Shown here piece after piece: positions 11,268 to 24,049 of a DNA stretch of 64,000 nt (positions are counted from its first letter, which is position 1; every line of letters starts with the position of its first letter). Location of the stretch: the NCBI GenBank assembly GCA_036850595.1, contig CM072160.1, positions 4,109,773 to 4,173,772 of the forward strand, in the 5' to 3' direction. This stretch comes from Rhyacichthys aspro (taxonomy: Eukaryota > Chordata > Actinopteri > Gobiiformes > Rhyacichthyidae). A program made the position numbers and the translations under genes. The notes under the pieces were generated by a model. That model had not been told where the DNA came from, searched no databases, and was given only the letters and a program-made list of their open reading frames with translations.

Positions 11268-12630
11268 CCGTGATGTGGTAGCTCACTTGGCGGTTGACGG
11301 CCGAGCTATCGTCGTCTCTCGTGTTCAGGACGGCCACCACTTGTCCCGGGGGGTCACTCTCCTGGATCGAACCGAAATAGTGCTGCTCCAAAAACCTGGG
11401 CGGGTTGTCGTTGATGTCTGACACGGCTACGGTCACGGTCGTGGTGCTGGACAGCGATACAGTCTCTCCCAAATCCGATGCAATCACTGTAAACGTAAAG
11501 GACGGGTTGGTCTCGTGGTCCAGGTCTTTACGAGTGGAGATCCAGCCTGTGTTGGTGTCGATGCTGAAAGTGTCGAACAAATCTGTATCCGACTGAAGTA
11601 AGCTTCCAAGACTGTAAGTAACTTGTCCGTTAGCTCCTGAATCAAGGTCTATAGCATGAACTTGGATGATTTTTGTCCCAATTGACATGCCTTCCATGAC
11701 CGTGGCTTCATAGTTGTTAGCTTCAAAAGCAGGTTTATTATCGTTTAGGTCCAAAACTTTAACTTCAACATCGACTGAAGTTACTGAATCCAATTTTGCC
11801 TGTTGAACAGTGACTGAAACTTTGAAATTGTATCCTTTAATAACCTCATGGTCCAAAGGTTTGTCAAGTTTAATCACTCCTGTATCTTTTTCTACCACAA
11901 ATACACCATCTTGGTTGTTTTCTCCCATCTCACCATTGACTAAAGCAAAAGAAACAGGCAGGAGAGCATGTCCAGGAGGCGTATTGAGGTGGACTTTTCC
12001 AATGATTGAACCAATAGGGGTGTCTTCCGGAGAGCTAAAAAGGTACTGCTGTTGGCTAAAAGATGGTATTAACGCATCTGGGGACAGTACATGGATGTAT
12101 ACGGACACTAAAGAGTGACGAATTGGGTTTCCGCCATCCACAGCCTTCACAAAAAAGGACAAAACTGAGTTGCGCAAGTGGCTGAACCCGCCTTTAGTTA
12201 CCATCCAACCATTGTCTGGGTCGATTTCCAAAATGTCCACCACAGGAACGTGAGCTTCGCTATAAAGGGAGTAAGTAACTTTGGCGTTTAAACCGTCGTC
12301 TGGATCGAAAGCTTGTATTTGCGTCACCAAAAATCCTTTAGCAACGTCAGATTTGACCGATGCTCTGTATTCTGTGGCTTGGAAGCGAGGTATGTTGTCG
12401 TTTTCATCCAAAAGAGTGACTTGGACAGAGCTGTACGAGGCTCGTCCACCAGAGTCTTGGGCGGCTACGGTTAAAACAATGTCCTTATTCGATGGGTCTT
12501 CACGGTCGAGCTTTTCCACGGTGCTGATCTGTCCGTTAGCGTCGATACTGAACTGGTCTTTTCCAATGTCGTTAACAAAGGAGTAAGTGACGTGACCGAA
12601 CACTCCTGGGTCTGCATCAGTCGCCTTTAC
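11268..12630 (-). CDS. fat2: fat2 exon e8, large cadherin exon
   Basis: A 1,363-nt exon (phase 0 in, 1 out). It begins VKATDADPGVFGHVTYSF and carries about four repeat borders: DENDNIPRF, a degenerate SPDALIPSF, DLNDNKPAF and DINDNPPRF. Other landmarks are QAFDPDDGLNAKVTYSLYSE, EIDPDNGWMVTKGGF and SNTGW-like ISTRKDLDHE. It ends RQVSYHITG with donor ACGG/gtgagt; the acceptor is ctttctatttccag. The second copy of this exon would lie beyond the right edge of the window. Confidence 0.95.
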
Positions 12631-13359
12631 CTGGAAATAGAAAGGATTTATTAAAACTGCATAGCTGTGTCTAATAACTGTTGAGATATTTTTGTAATTT
12701 TGTTTTTTTTAGGGGTTAATAGTTGTCCAATGTTGTCCAAAACGGGATCAACACTTTCAGGATGTGAGACCAAGTTCGGACCAAACTCACAGGGGATTTG
12801 CCAGAGCTTAGTGAAAGGTAAAGTCAAATAAAACTAAGTTCTTGGTGACAAACTTTCATCATATTACTATAATAATGTGGACAAATAAACCTGCTTTGAG
12901 TTTTGTTGCTCTTAAAATCCAGAGTCCTCCTCACCTCAAGATCATATAACAACAATAATAACTTAACATTTAGAAGATTTCTACTGTAAGGATGTTAGCT
13001 TGATGAAAAAACCTTGTATGTTACCCTGATACTGCCAATTGTAAGTAATTTAAGCCATGAAAATAATTTTATTTTGTCAAAATAATTGTTTCATGAGAGT
13101 TACTTTTGATGACAGCAGGTGGGAGCATAAAAATAGTTCACATGGACTCTGGAATACAGTTTTTCTCCTATTTTTATTCTTCTTTGAGCTGAGATTGTTT
13201 GAGAGCTTCATGCACCAAAAGTCTCCTAATACACAAACAAAAGAGCAAACAGGGGGCAGTTTGTTACAGATTTATTCACTTCCAGGTTGTTCTAGTGGGG
13301 AATAAAAGGAATTTGATTACACCTGGAAGTGATATTAGGAGTATTTCAATGGCACTCAC
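12631..13359. other. Intron between e7 and e8, no further feature
   Basis: AT-rich intron with normal donor and acceptor. Nothing else is supported. Confidence 0.6.
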
Positions 13360-16088
13360 CTGTATAACTTTGGTTCCCACAGCTGCATTCTCCTTTATCT
13401 CTGCCTCGTACACATTCTGCTCGAACACTGGGCTGAACAAGTTGGCTCCCAAAACTTTCACATGAACCTGGGCAGTGCTGGTAAAAACTCCATCCGACAC
13501 CGAAACATTCAGACTATAAGCTGGATCCATCCTTTGCTTACGATGACTTGATAACGTGATAATCCCAGTGCGTTTGTCCATCACAAAGTTCATTTTCTCA
13601 TTCCCAGACAAAATGCTGTACTCTAACTTGTCAAAATCTGAGCTGTCTGCATCCGAGGCTTGGACGCAGGTTACAAAATGGCCTCTTGGAGCTAATTCGT
13701 TCACGTATGCCTCGTAAAGAAGCTGGTGGAAAACAGGAGGGTTGTCGTTTAGGTCGTTGACAACCACTATGACGGAAACCTCGCTGCTTAAAGGCGGGAA
13801 ACCATTATCTGTAGCACGTACTATGAAGTTATACTGCTGGACGAGTTCGTGATCAAGCATGCGAGCTGTTAAAATCAATCCGCTGCTGCTGTCAATGTGA
13901 AAATAATCAGTGCTGTTGTGCTCATCTGAAAAAATCTGGTACCGCACGACATTGTTTTTCTCAGAATCTTTGTCCGTCGCGATCACTTGAAGCGCCGGAG
14001 TCCCAATCATGACAGATTCGGATAAAACGACTTTGTACGACATCTTTTGGAAAATTGGAGGGTTGTCGTTCACATCTAGAACAATTATATCCACGTCGAC
14101 TTCAGCTCTTGCACTGGTTAAATAGTCTGTAGCTCTTACGGTCAAACGGTAAGACGAGGCTTCTTCGTAATCCAATGAGTGAATCACGCTAATTACACCT
14201 GTATCGAAACCAATGTCGAACTGTAAAGACGGATCGCCATCGACGATAGTATAGATGATGTTTTGGCCTTCGGGACTTGTAGCGTTGATACCAAGAATTG
14301 GAGTGTGGATTGAAATATCCTCATTTACAGAAACAGAGTAAAACGATTTGTCAAAAACAGGCATGGCTTTGTTGACGACAGTTATGGGAAACTCAACGCT
14401 TGAAGACAAAGGCGGATATCCTCCATCTCTGGCGAAAATCACCATTTGGTATTCCACGTTGGACAAGTCCGATTCGAAAGCTCGTTTAAGACTAAGAGTT
14501 CCTGTTTGCCGGTTGATTTCAAAATGACCGTGATCATCTTTTACATAATATGACACCTCTCCGTTGATGCCTTTATCTCCATCTATGGCCATGACTTTGA
14601 AAATGTGCGATCCCGGTTCAGCTTCCACCTGAACTGCAGCGTAATATGGCAACCCCACAAAGACAGGAGCATTATCATTGATGTCTTCAACTTGGATTCT
14701 TACCAAAACTCGAGCAACATGCAAACGGTCGTGCTCTCGCTTGGCTTCAACAACTAATTCGTAAAACTCTTGCTCTTCCCGATCGAAGGGTATTCCCGTA
14801 GTTTGGATCACACCAGAAGTGGGACGGATTCGGAAACGAGTCCCAGCATTCAGCAAAGTATACTTCAGCGGCTCATTTAAACGGTTTCCGACAGCGTTCA
14901 CAACAGCGACTTTGGTGATATTGGAAACATTTTCTTGTATCGATGACGTGTAAACACTTTGGGAGAAGCTAAGGCCTGAGTCTAATGCTTCTCGAACAAG
15001 TACTGTCACCAAAGCAGTGCTGGAGAATTTACCGTCTGAGACTTTGACGCTAAATCGGAAACGCTCTTTGGAAAAGTTATTATTTTTAACAACAATGACT
15101 CCGCTTGAAGGTTTTATGGCAAAATGCTCCAGAACTCCATCTGTGAGCGAATACGTTAGCTCCGTTGGTACGTCTTTGTCTGGGTCTACGGCTGAGACTT
15201 GCAGAGCTTCCACTCCAACGTAAGTCGGAAGTAGCAAAACAGCTTCGTAGGCGTTTTGTGTGAAGCGTGGTGGAGAATCGTTAGTGTCTATGACTTGTAT
15301 TGTGACTTCTGTTGGACTATCAGCCGTCAGTTGCGGTTTCCCATTGTCTCTCACATGAACATGGAAATGAAAGCTGGATATTGTTTCGTGATCTAAGTTA
15401 GCTATTGTCCTAATGGATCCTGTTCCTGAGTCTACTGTAAAAAACATCTTAGCTGTGTCTTCAACAATTTGGTAAATCAAAACAGCATTCTGGTTGCGGT
15501 CAGCATCTGTGGCTTTGATAACTAATGGGGAATTATCCGAGTTTAGGACCACGCTGTTGATCTGAGCAGCCTCGCTAATGCTACCTCGATAATGAAGCTG
15601 CTGGAAAACGGGCGGGTTGTCGTTTTCGTCCACGACTTGGATTATTAGCGTCACATTTGTAGCCATACCAGCCATGTTTGAAGCTTGGACAATCAGCGTA
15701 TATGACGGTTTGGTCTCATAGTCCAGCGGTTTTTGGGTTGTAATCACTCCACTGTATTGGTTAATCTGGAAAACATGATTTGCATTGCCCTGTTTGATGT
15801 TGTACGTTAGCGTAGATTGGCTGACAGCGTTTATAGTGGTGACCGATGTCCCGATAACTGCATTTTCTGTGATTTCAGCCTGGTATTCCGGTTGTGGGAA
15901 CTTGGGACCGGCGTTGTCCGAAAGGGTGACGGCGATGCGGACTACAGTGGTGGTGGACAGAGGAGGAGACCCGTTGTCCGTGACTCTGACCGTGAGGACG
16001 TAATGGCCGATACTTGATAAATCCAGGTCCCGGGCAACCGAGATAATCCCCAAAACCGGCTCGATGTGGAAGGCGTTGCCGGTGTTAC
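13360..16088 (-). CDS. fat2: fat2 exon e7, giant cadherin exon
   Basis: The largest exon here: 2,729 nt, 909 codons, uninterrupted. It encodes about nine EC-repeat borders; those with recognisable linkers include DENDNPPVF, DTNDSPPRF, DINDNAPVF, DVNDNPPIF and DLNDNPPVF. Non-canonical borders such as LSDNAGPKF, VNKAMPVF and GANLFSPVF lie where FAT1-3 proteins also have them. FAT2 is a single-pass plasma-membrane cadherin; family knowledge places it in cell-cell adhesion and collective migration, with vertebrate expression in cerebellar granule cells and squamous epithelia. The acceptor is gtttctcgtcag (phase 1) and the donor is ACAG/gtgagt (phase 0). No stop or frameshift is present, so the copy looks functional. 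Confidence 0.96.
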
Positions 16089-16363
16089 CTGACGAGAAAC
16101 GCACAAAAAGTAAAACAGTAAATAAAAATGGCATCTACAAACTTACAGACAAAGCTTAAAGCAGTCTTTCTGAAACTTTTTATAAGGGGACCCATTTGAA
16201 AAGGATGTTTCAGCGCCATTTTGGTCATTTTCTGTTTAGGTTGGGTTTAAGATCAAAGTCTTAAGTATTTCTTTTTAAAGACTGCAGGGAAACAAAACAA
16301 GAAAAAGACGAATTTAAAAAGTCCTGTGTATATCCGTGACTAAAACCTGTTAAAGTGAAATAC

Positions 16364-16574
16364 CTGCTTCGATGGAGTAGTGCAGCTCTGCATTCTGACC
16401 CTTGTCTTTGTCGAGAGCCGTGACCTGGACCACAGCGGACCCCACCGCGGCCGATTCGTAAACCGAGCCTTCGTACAAAGCACTGGTGAAGATGGGAACG
16501 TGGTCGTTTATATCCTCCACCTCCACCAGAACTCGGGCCAGGTTCTTCCTGTACGGGAACTCCTGGTCCTTTAC
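16364..16574 (-). CDS. fat2: fat2 exon e6 (cadherin repeat)
   Basis: A 211-nt exon (phase 0 in, 1 out) starting VKDQEFPYRKNLARVLVEV, then a DINDHVPIF linker and ESAAVGSAVVQVTALDKDKG. It ends HYSIEA with donor GCAG/gtattt. The acceptor is tgtctctcttcag. The DQEFPYR-NLARV stretch is strongly shared across FAT proteins. Confidence 0.92.
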
Positions 16575-16683
16575 CTGAAGAGAGACATTTAGTTACGTTT
16601 TTTTGTTCAACTTTAGCTTGATCATACATTTATATTTTTAATGCATTGAACAGTATTGCAGTACATGTAGAAGAGTACTTTAC

Positions 16684-16959
16684 CATGACAGTGAGGATAT
16701 GCTGAGCGCAGGCCTCGTGGTCCAGCCTCTGTGTGGTGTAGATGGTGCCCCCTGTGGGATGGATGCGGAACAGGCGCAGGCTGCTGGGGTCGATGGCGCT
16801 CTGCAGGGAGTAGGTCAGTTTGTGGTGCTCGTCCCGGTCCGACGCCAAAACCTGGACTACCTCTGAGTCCGGGGGTGTGTCCTCGGCGATGGTGATGTCA
16901 TAGGTCGGCTGGGAGAAGACCGGGGCGTTGTCGTTGTTGTCCATCACCGTGATGTGGAC
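16684..16959 (-). CDS. fat2: fat2 exon e5 (cadherin repeats)
   Basis: A 92-codon phase 0-0 exon beginning VHITVMDNNDNAPVFSQP, which holds a DNNDN linker. It runs through an EC repeat with TIAEDTPPDSEVV, SDRDEHHKLTYSL, GGTIYTTQRLDHE and QHILTVM. The acceptor is cttctttgtcccag and the donor is ATG/gtaaag. Confidence 0.92.
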
Positions 16960-17029
16960 CTGGGACAAAGAAGAGAAAGGTTTCATCAATCAATAGCATT
17001 TTAACCATAATTACTACATCATTGTCTTC

Positions 17030-17485
17030 TCTAAACCAGGACTTAATTTGGACCAAAGCAGGACTAAATTAGCTCTAAACCAACATGAAACCCAGCGATA
17101 AACCTACAACAAAACCAGGACTATAATCAGGACATTGGCCACGAGTAAACCAAGACACAAGATGGATTGAATCTGAACTAAACCAAAAATAAAAAATAAA
17201 AAATTCAATAAAAGTCGGGCTAAAAATTAGGACTGAACGCAGAACTAACCCCAAAGCTCAGCCTGAAAGAAACCAGGGCTAATACAAAACCAAACATGAC
17301 TGAGCCAGGCCTAAACTAAGAAAAAAAAAACAGAGTTAAAGCAGGACTAAACTATGGTTAAACTCATGACTTAACCAGGACTATTAGAATGAATCAGGAT
17401 TAAACCAAGATTAAACCAAGATCAGAGAAAGCAGGGGCTTCACTTGGACAAAACCAGGGATAATCCAGGACTAACCCAGGGATGC
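17030..17485. repeat. Degenerate TAAACCAGGACT-like array
   Basis: Irregular repetition of accaggactaaa, accaagattaaacc and related words in the intron between e4 and e5, from just beyond e5. Confidence 0.6.
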
Positions 17486-18958
17486 CAGACTCCTGCAAGA
17501 TTATCTTAAAATGATAGTTTATTATTTTGTAGATGTGGTTCTATGAGACACTTTTGGAAAACGAACTAATTTATTCTCTACAGTGAACACGGTCCTGAGC
17601 AGCACAAACACAGGTGGAGTCTGTGTGTCTCTAAAAGTCCACTAAAAAGACTGGACCGAAGACTAAAACTGGCACTAACCACGTTTTTTCTGAACTCGTG
17701 CCAAAACCAGCTGTGTGGAGTCCAGACGGAGCAGAAACTACAGCGAGTGACACAGGCTCCGGGACGTGTCCAATGAAAACACAGGGAAAGTGCTGCCAGG
17801 ACAGAGTCTAAATTTAACAGTGGGCCGTCTGTGAAAGAGGAGACGTCACGCTGATCCTCCATCTGCCGTACGTCCTACAGGTGTCTCTCTGTCTGTGTGT
17901 TTCAGTCAGGTGAATGGAAAATACGTAAGGCCCCTTCAGGAGACCCCAGTTGGTTCTCAAGTTGGAAGAATGTTACAATGGAAGTCAAGCGAACTAATTT
18001 CACATTCACGAAGAGCTGAGCTTTCACAAAATGTTATAGAGAGTTATTAGTTATTAGAATTAGGGTTTGCAGAGACTAATCCACTTTCTGATGACTCACA
18101 TCATATGGGGGTAAAAAAAATCTGTAGTAATTAAACCAAAAGAACTGAAACTGTTCTGAGAGCAGTGGAGATCAGTGATTCATCTCAGGATGTAAGGCAT
18201 AGACTGGACTTTTGGTTTTTGTGTTCAGTTGTTGCTCATTTGTCTAAACTTCAAACTGTCATTGATCATTTGCTTCAACACAATGACAAAAATAAATGTC
18301 CATATACGACCAGAGATTGGACTTTCATAGACAAAAGAATGATAGAAAGTTATCAATTTGTTCCATTTGTTGTCACTGTTCTGAGATCAGTTTTACTAAA
18401 GGAGTGTTCTGGATGTTCTACATTTACAAAAGACACTTAAGAATCCTAAAAAATGTTTTATTCTTTCTATTTTGAAATTATACTCTACAGCTTACTTTTT
18501 CAAAATGACACATTCATATACAATAACAGTATTATGCTTCAAGTATTCACATTAAGCTATGGATGCACAGAGACTTGAGACTTGACTTGGACTTGTTACC
18601 AAAAGACTTGTCCTTGACTTGGACTTGCAAGAAAAAAAAAGACTTGTGTACATTTCTGTATAAAACACATTTCAATCTGTCGCAGCAGAACCTTGTCAGA
18701 GGTCGGGTGCTGGCTCATTAAGTGTTCATGTGCTATAAACTGATCAAATATTGTTAGTATTAAATATGTTTATGAGTCAAAGTGGAGCAGTTACTTCTTC
18801 TTGTGTGTAATGACTGCACTGTTGGGGTTCGCAGCGCCTCTACTGGCCTGGCAGACACACTACATCGTTCACACTATGTGCTATGGGTCAATATTTGTGC
18901 TTTAAAGGAGTGTAAATAAGCCCCCAGTTACCCCGGTGTTTTGTTTTAAGTCCCGTAC
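17486..18958. other. Rest of the intron between e4 and e5
   Basis: Unique-looking sequence with a short gactTGGACTTG-like run near 18575-18650. No exon is found. Confidence 0.5.
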
Positions 18959-19098
18959 CTGTGTTAACGCTGTGTTGGTCCCGTCGGTGGCCGTCACCGT
19001 CAGGTTGTAGAAGGACCTCTGCTCAGCGTCCAGCGGTCGAGCGATGACGATGGTCCCCACAGCTTTCTCCACATCGAACACGCTGTCGGTGTTCCCAC
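18959..19098 (-). CDS. fat2: fat2 exon e4 (cadherin repeat)
   Basis: A 140-nt exon (phase 1 in, 0 out) encoding GGNTDSVFDVEKAVGTIVIA, then a PLDAEQRSFYNLTV strand and TDGTNTALTQ. The LDxExR and TDGTN motifs are standard for the second half of an EC repeat. The acceptor is ttcacggagcag and the donor is CACAG/gtacgg. It joins e3 as DIT-GGN and e5 as LTQ-VHITVMD. Confidence 0.88.
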
Positions 19099-19339
19099 CT
19101 GCTCCGTGAACAGGAAAACAGGAGTTAGGCACCTTTCACAATAAGAGTGCCGTTTGAATATGAACAAGATGGACCGGTGTGAATCAGTCATGTGTCTGGT
19201 GCTTTATTTTAATTTATTTGTGTATAAAGAGACTATTGCTCCGTTCTGTGAGTGGATCCTTCTGTGGTTTTATTTCTCATGGATGATTTTTAACTACTAC
19301 TAATACAGAGTTCTTGCATTTTGTATCTGTCCTTGGCTT

Positions 19340-20180
19340 GTACAGGACTAAACCTGGTCTTAATCAAGCCTAAAACAAGGTCTAAACCAGGAATAAACTC
19401 AGGACTAAACCAAGGATGAACCAGGATCTCAGGCACATGACTGAAAACATTTCTGTGTGGACTTAAAGGTATGAACTGTAATGGACAGGAGTGGCAAAAG
19501 AAAATCAAAAAACAAAATGATCACAGCAAAATAAAGAACGAGCAGCTGCCATGCAAGTTCTGCTGACGACAAAATACAAAAACATCCCTTCACCTGGATC
19601 CAGGAACACCAGAAGAATACATCAACAAGGCTTCAATTATTGTAGAAAAGAAATTTACAAAATTACTGTTAAAAATGGTCTTAAATGAGAGGTCTGCGTT
19701 GTTTTCATCCATTGTTTTGTTGTTGAGCATTCAGACAGACCATGGAAGGAAAAGAATCACGTGAAAAGCCTTTTGATTTTTGGTTATACATATTCTTATA
19801 AAGCTCCCAACAATGATCCAACAAGGGCTAAACCAGAACAAGAAACAAGACCAAAATAAAGACTATAACAGGCCTGAACTAGGACTGCATTAAACCTTGA
19901 TTCTTGAACCAGGACTAGGGCTTTAGTTCATGTTAAAGACAGGGCTAGACCGAGACAAATACATACATAAAACCACACCTGAACCAGGGTTAACACAGGA
20001 CTAACATTTTAGGAATAAAACTAGGACTAAGACCAGAACCTGAACCAGAACTAAACCTGTACTATACCAGGACTAAACAAGACGTGAACTGAGCTTAGAC
20101 CAGGGCTCGACTAAGACTAAACCGAGGCAAGACTAATAGGATTTATAGCAAAGATTAAACCAGGACCAATGCAAACATAA
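19340..20180. repeat. Two degenerate TAAACCAGGACT-like clusters
   Basis: Clusters at about 19340-19425 and 19815-20180 of aaaccaggactaaac-like words, separated by unique sequence, in the intron between e3 and e4. Confidence 0.55.
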
Positions 20181-20807
20181 GACTGTACATTTCAATGTTC
20201 TATTCCCTCTGAATCTTGCTCTTGCCACTGTTTTCTGTGTTGGGTAGTGTCTCTTGAGGGCTGTGTTTTTGAGACCGTTGCAGGTTTTATACAAGGTTCA
20301 CTGTGCGTTTGCTGCTCCTCTCTAAGTGCCCCATTAGCTGATTTAACTAATGGTGCGGACGAGGTGGCCATTAACCCCAGAGGAATGTGCTGTGTGTTCA
20401 GGTGCGGCCTGTTTAAACCAATGAGAGGGGAGTGCTCTGAAAAAACACATTAATTTCAATTAACCTTGGCTTCAATGTCATCCATTAAAGAATAAAGGTC
20501 AAAAACAGGATTAAACTAAGTCTTAAAATAGGATTCAGATGAAAAATTAAGCTATAAAAAAGACAAACAAGGCGACCAATCACAAGCGAGTAGCGCTGAC
20601 GACACAAGCACGAAGCCAACGATGAAGAGACAAAATGAAAGAAAGCGCTGGATAAAAAGGAGGGATGGCGAAAAGGAAGGAAGGAAGTGTAAGTGGGAAG
20701 TGAGATACCTTCTGAAGAGCAGTTCCTGCCACAAGCGCTGTGCAGAATACAGAACATCTCACGGAAAGAGCGCGGCCCTTCAGGAACGCAGCGTTAGGAG
20801 ACAAAAT

Positions 20808-21125
20808 ATAGGAGTGAGATACAGGAGTGAGACGCAGGAGTGAGATACAAGAGTGAGATAAAGGAGTGAGATACAGGAGTGAGATACAGGAGTGAGATAC
20901 AGGAGTGAGATACAGGAGTGAGACGCAGGAGTGAGACGCAGGAGTCAGAAACAGGAGTGAGATACAGGAGTGAGATACAGGAGTGAGATACAGGAGTGAG
21001 ATACAGGAGTGAGATACAGAAGTGAGATACAGGAGTGAGAAACAGGAGTGAGATACAGGAGTGAGACGCAGGAGTGAGATTCACGAGTGAGATACAGGAG
21101 TGAGATACAAGAGTGAGATAAAGGT
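20808..21125. repeat. 13-bp minisatellite (aggagtgagatac)
   Basis: About 24 head-to-tail units of aggagtgagatac with variants such as aggagtgagacgc, in the intron between e3 and e4. The minus strand gives open serine/leucine-rich frames that are only a consequence of the period. Confidence 0.93.
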
Positions 21126-22501
21126 CCAGTGAACGAGGACAGAAGGAGGAAAGGAGACAGAGGATAGGTCCAACTGAGAGGTGTGTGTTTTGAAGCTGCA
21201 GCCACAATTCAAGCCTTTCTCAGAACGTTTAACAAAGGAATAGACTTAAAAATTCACAATCTCCCAATCTCTGAATCAGTTATGGCCAATACGCTGTAGG
21301 GTTTGGAACAAAAAATGCAAATAGCTGCGTGGAAGTTCAGAAGAGAAGTAAAGTTCGTCTTCTGCTAAAAAGCTTAATCCCTCTTTGATATCACACAATA
21401 CATTTTGTCTATTCTAATATAAAGAGTATAATATAAATGATTTAATGGACAGAGAGTAGAATAGATTCAATTGAGAAGAAAGAGAGAGAAACAAGGCAGA
21501 AAAGTTGAGCGAAGTAGAGCTGTGCAGAGCCAGAAGCATGAGTCAGGTTTCTCCAGCTCCATACAAAGCCACAGCAAAACAAAGACGGATGGTGCATTGT
21601 GGGAAATGCAGTTCTTTCCGGCACCGTAGTCTATTTAGTGTGAGTCAAAAAGAGCCAACACTAAACACAGGGTCCCACTCTGTTCTTATTTCCCTTGACT
21701 TTGCTAAAACTGGTCAGCATTACTCCAGGTATTTTAAGGACAAGTGGGACTGAAATCACTGATGCCGAGACTACATTTATTTTATTAAATAACTCTGAAC
21801 GCATCACAATCGTCACCGTTTTACCACATTCAACCGCAGCTTAGTGCATTGGGCATGGCCTAATCTGGTTAAGCCTTTCAGTGGCTGTGAGTTTGACGGA
21901 TCAAAAGGGATTTCACTCACAAAAAATGTCACACTGGCTTTGAATGTGCCTTTATAAAGAGTCAGCCACCGCTCTCAACTAATAAGAGTTAAAAATAAAC
22001 GCTAAAAGGATTTGTAGCATAGTTAAACATAGAAGTAGCTTCGGGAAAAAAGAGAATGTGGCTATTGTATGTTTCTGGATAATTTAATTATGTTATCATG
22101 TAATACAGAGAAGTTTAATCATCTTAAAAGGCTAATTTGAACCAAACTCTCTTTCAAACACAAGATAAAAAGTGTTAAAAAAAACAATTGTTTAAATGAA
22201 TAGCACAAGAAATTTAAAAGTATTTGAAAAAAGTGAAAAATTAACCTGTTGAAAGCACAATGTTAAAACAAAGTTGTTAAATATGGAAATATCAGATTCT
22301 GTTTCCTATTGGTCAGCTCGAGAAGCCGTCGCCATGGTGACTGCGATGGGCGGAGCATAACGGATCATGCAGGGCGGCCACAGAAACCTTAGCCGCAGCT
22401 CACGGACGCCACCTTCAGCCCAAAACACACACGTCATGCACCGCAGAAACCACAGCGCCGCCAACAGGCCGCCGACGGACGGCGCAGGGGGCGGAGCTTA
22501 C
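21126..22501. other. Rest of the intron between e3 and e4
   Basis: Mostly AT-rich; the last 200 bp (22310-22500) are GC- and CpG-rich up to the e3 donor. I see no gene or promoter motif that can be defended. Confidence 0.5.
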
Positions 22502-22712
22502 CCGTGATGTCGAACCAGAGCGGAGGAGAGCTCTGCTGCAGGGACACCACCCCCACGATCTCCGACACCTTATCGTTCTCCATCACGGTGAAGTTGTAGA
22601 AGGGTTCGTCGAAAAGCAGCGGAGCCGACAGAGCGGCCGGACGACGGATCCACTCGATGTGGAGCCGAGCCGTGGACGACTTCTGAGGACGGCCGTTATC
22701 TGTCGCTTTGAT
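22502..22712 (-). CDS. fat2: fat2 exon e3 (cadherin repeat, atypical linker)
   Basis: A 211-nt exon, phase 0 in and 1 out, beginning IKATDNGRPQKSSTARLHIEW and ending PPLWFDIT. The usual DxNDN calcium linker is replaced by IEWIRRPA, followed by DEPFYNFTVMENDKVSEIVG. This oddity is shared with FAT-family proteins and so supports the assignment. The acceptor is tttcgtcccag and the donor is ACGG/gtaagc. About 200 bp of GC-rich, CpG-containing intron lies on the upper-coordinate side of the donor, at 22310-22500. Confidence 0.88.
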
Positions 22713-22734
22713 CTGGGACGAAAGACGGCAGCGT

Positions 22735-23260
22735 TAAAACTAGGGCTGGACCGGGACTAAACCAGGACTAAGGAGGAGTAAAGTAGACTTAGATGAGTTA
22801 AGACTAGAACTGAATGAAACCAGAATAAAACCAGAAACTACCAAAAGCAGGATCAAAATAAATCAAAGTCTAAACCAGAACTAAACAAAGATAAATGTGG
22901 AACTAAACCAAAAAGAAAACACAACTAAACAAGACCAAACAGAACCACTGTTAAACCTGGACTAAACCAAGACTAAACAAGACCAAACAGAACCACTGTT
23001 AAACCTGGACTAAACCAAGACTAAACAAGACCAAACAGAACCACTGTTAAACCTGGACTAAACAAGACCAAACAGAACCACTGTTTAACCTGGACTAAAC
23101 CAAGACTAAACAAGACTAAACAAGACTAAACAGAACCACTGTTAAACCTGGACTAAACCAAGACTAAACACAGACATAAACCCACCAAGATCTATAGCAA
23201 GACTAAACTAGAACAAAACCTCTATGAAAACAGAAAATCCAGGCTAAACAAACCCAAGTT
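22735..23260. repeat. Array of a 45-50-bp unit made from the TAAACCAGGACT vocabulary
   Basis: At 22925-23165 a longer unit (acaagaccaaacagaaccac, tgttaaacctggactaaacc) repeats about five times almost perfectly, inside a more degenerate cluster. This shows how the degenerate repeat can re-amplify. It lies between e2 and e3. Confidence 0.8.
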
Positions 23261-23602
23261 TATTTACACATCCTAACCTTGTAAATGTGTAAATATATAT
23301 AAATATTTAAGAGAGAGAGATTGCTTTTCTTTATTCCTATAGAATATTTGTTTTAATTCTTATTTTACTTTAGTCTTTCGGTATTGTATTTCAATATTTA
23401 TTTATTATATTCCTGCTCTCTTTATATTTTTTCATTAGTCTTGTATGTAACAAAAAAAGTATCCTTGGAGATAAATAAAGGAATATGAATCAACATCAAT
23501 AAAAGCTCAAGACCAAACCATTAAACCCAGCGCTAAACTTGGATTAAACTAGGACTAACTCAGGATCTAAATAAGACTCTGACTAAATCTTTGTATCCGT
23601 AC

Positions 23603-23917
23603 CGTGAGAATATCGTAGCTCCCTGCAGTAAAAGCCTTTCGAGACGACACTACTGCAGTTTTGGGATCGATGAAGAACTTCCCGTCCTCGTTTCCGTCCA
23701 CGATGCTGTAGGACAGGTCAGCATTCGGACCTTCATCTCGATCGTGAGCGAAGACTCGATAAATGGGCTCCCCTTTCTTCTTCCGGTCCCGCTCCGGCAG
23801 CTTGACCTGGTACACTTTCTCCGAAAAAGTGGGTTTGTTGTCGTTCTCATCCAGGACTTGGACCATGACCCAAACTGTGCTCTGCCTCGGACTGGGACCG
23901 CCGTCGGACACCACCAC
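23603..23917 (-). CDS. fat2: fat2 exon e2 (cadherin repeats)
   Basis: A 105-codon, phase 0-0 exon. It starts VVVSDGGPSP, carries the calcium-linker motif DENDNKPTF and then most of the next EC repeat, including the basic stretch PERDRKKKGEP and SYSIVDGNEDGKFFIDPK. It ends AGSYDILT before donor gtacgg. The acceptor is tttttgtcttgag. Order and sequence fit a FAT2 repeat whose linker continues in e3. The intron upstream holds a 21-bp minisatellite at 24050-24660. Confidence 0.9.
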
Positions 23918-24049
23918 CTCAAGACAAAAAAACACATTTGTAATGGAAAAGAACTCAAACAGGTCCAGGTCTGATTTTAGATCTTGTTATTTTTTACATT
24001 TGTCACATTTTTAGCCATTTTCTTGTTGTTTTCTAGTTTTTTTTCTAAT

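Noticed and set aside
20794..21207. 137-codon minus-strand frame with repeated SHSCISLLYLTPV
   Set aside because: Translation of the 13-bp minisatellite; no gene evidence.
22310..22500. GC-rich CpG stretch as an internal promoter
   Set aside because: It adjoins the GC-rich exon e3 and shows no core-promoter motif or first exon; composition alone is not enough.
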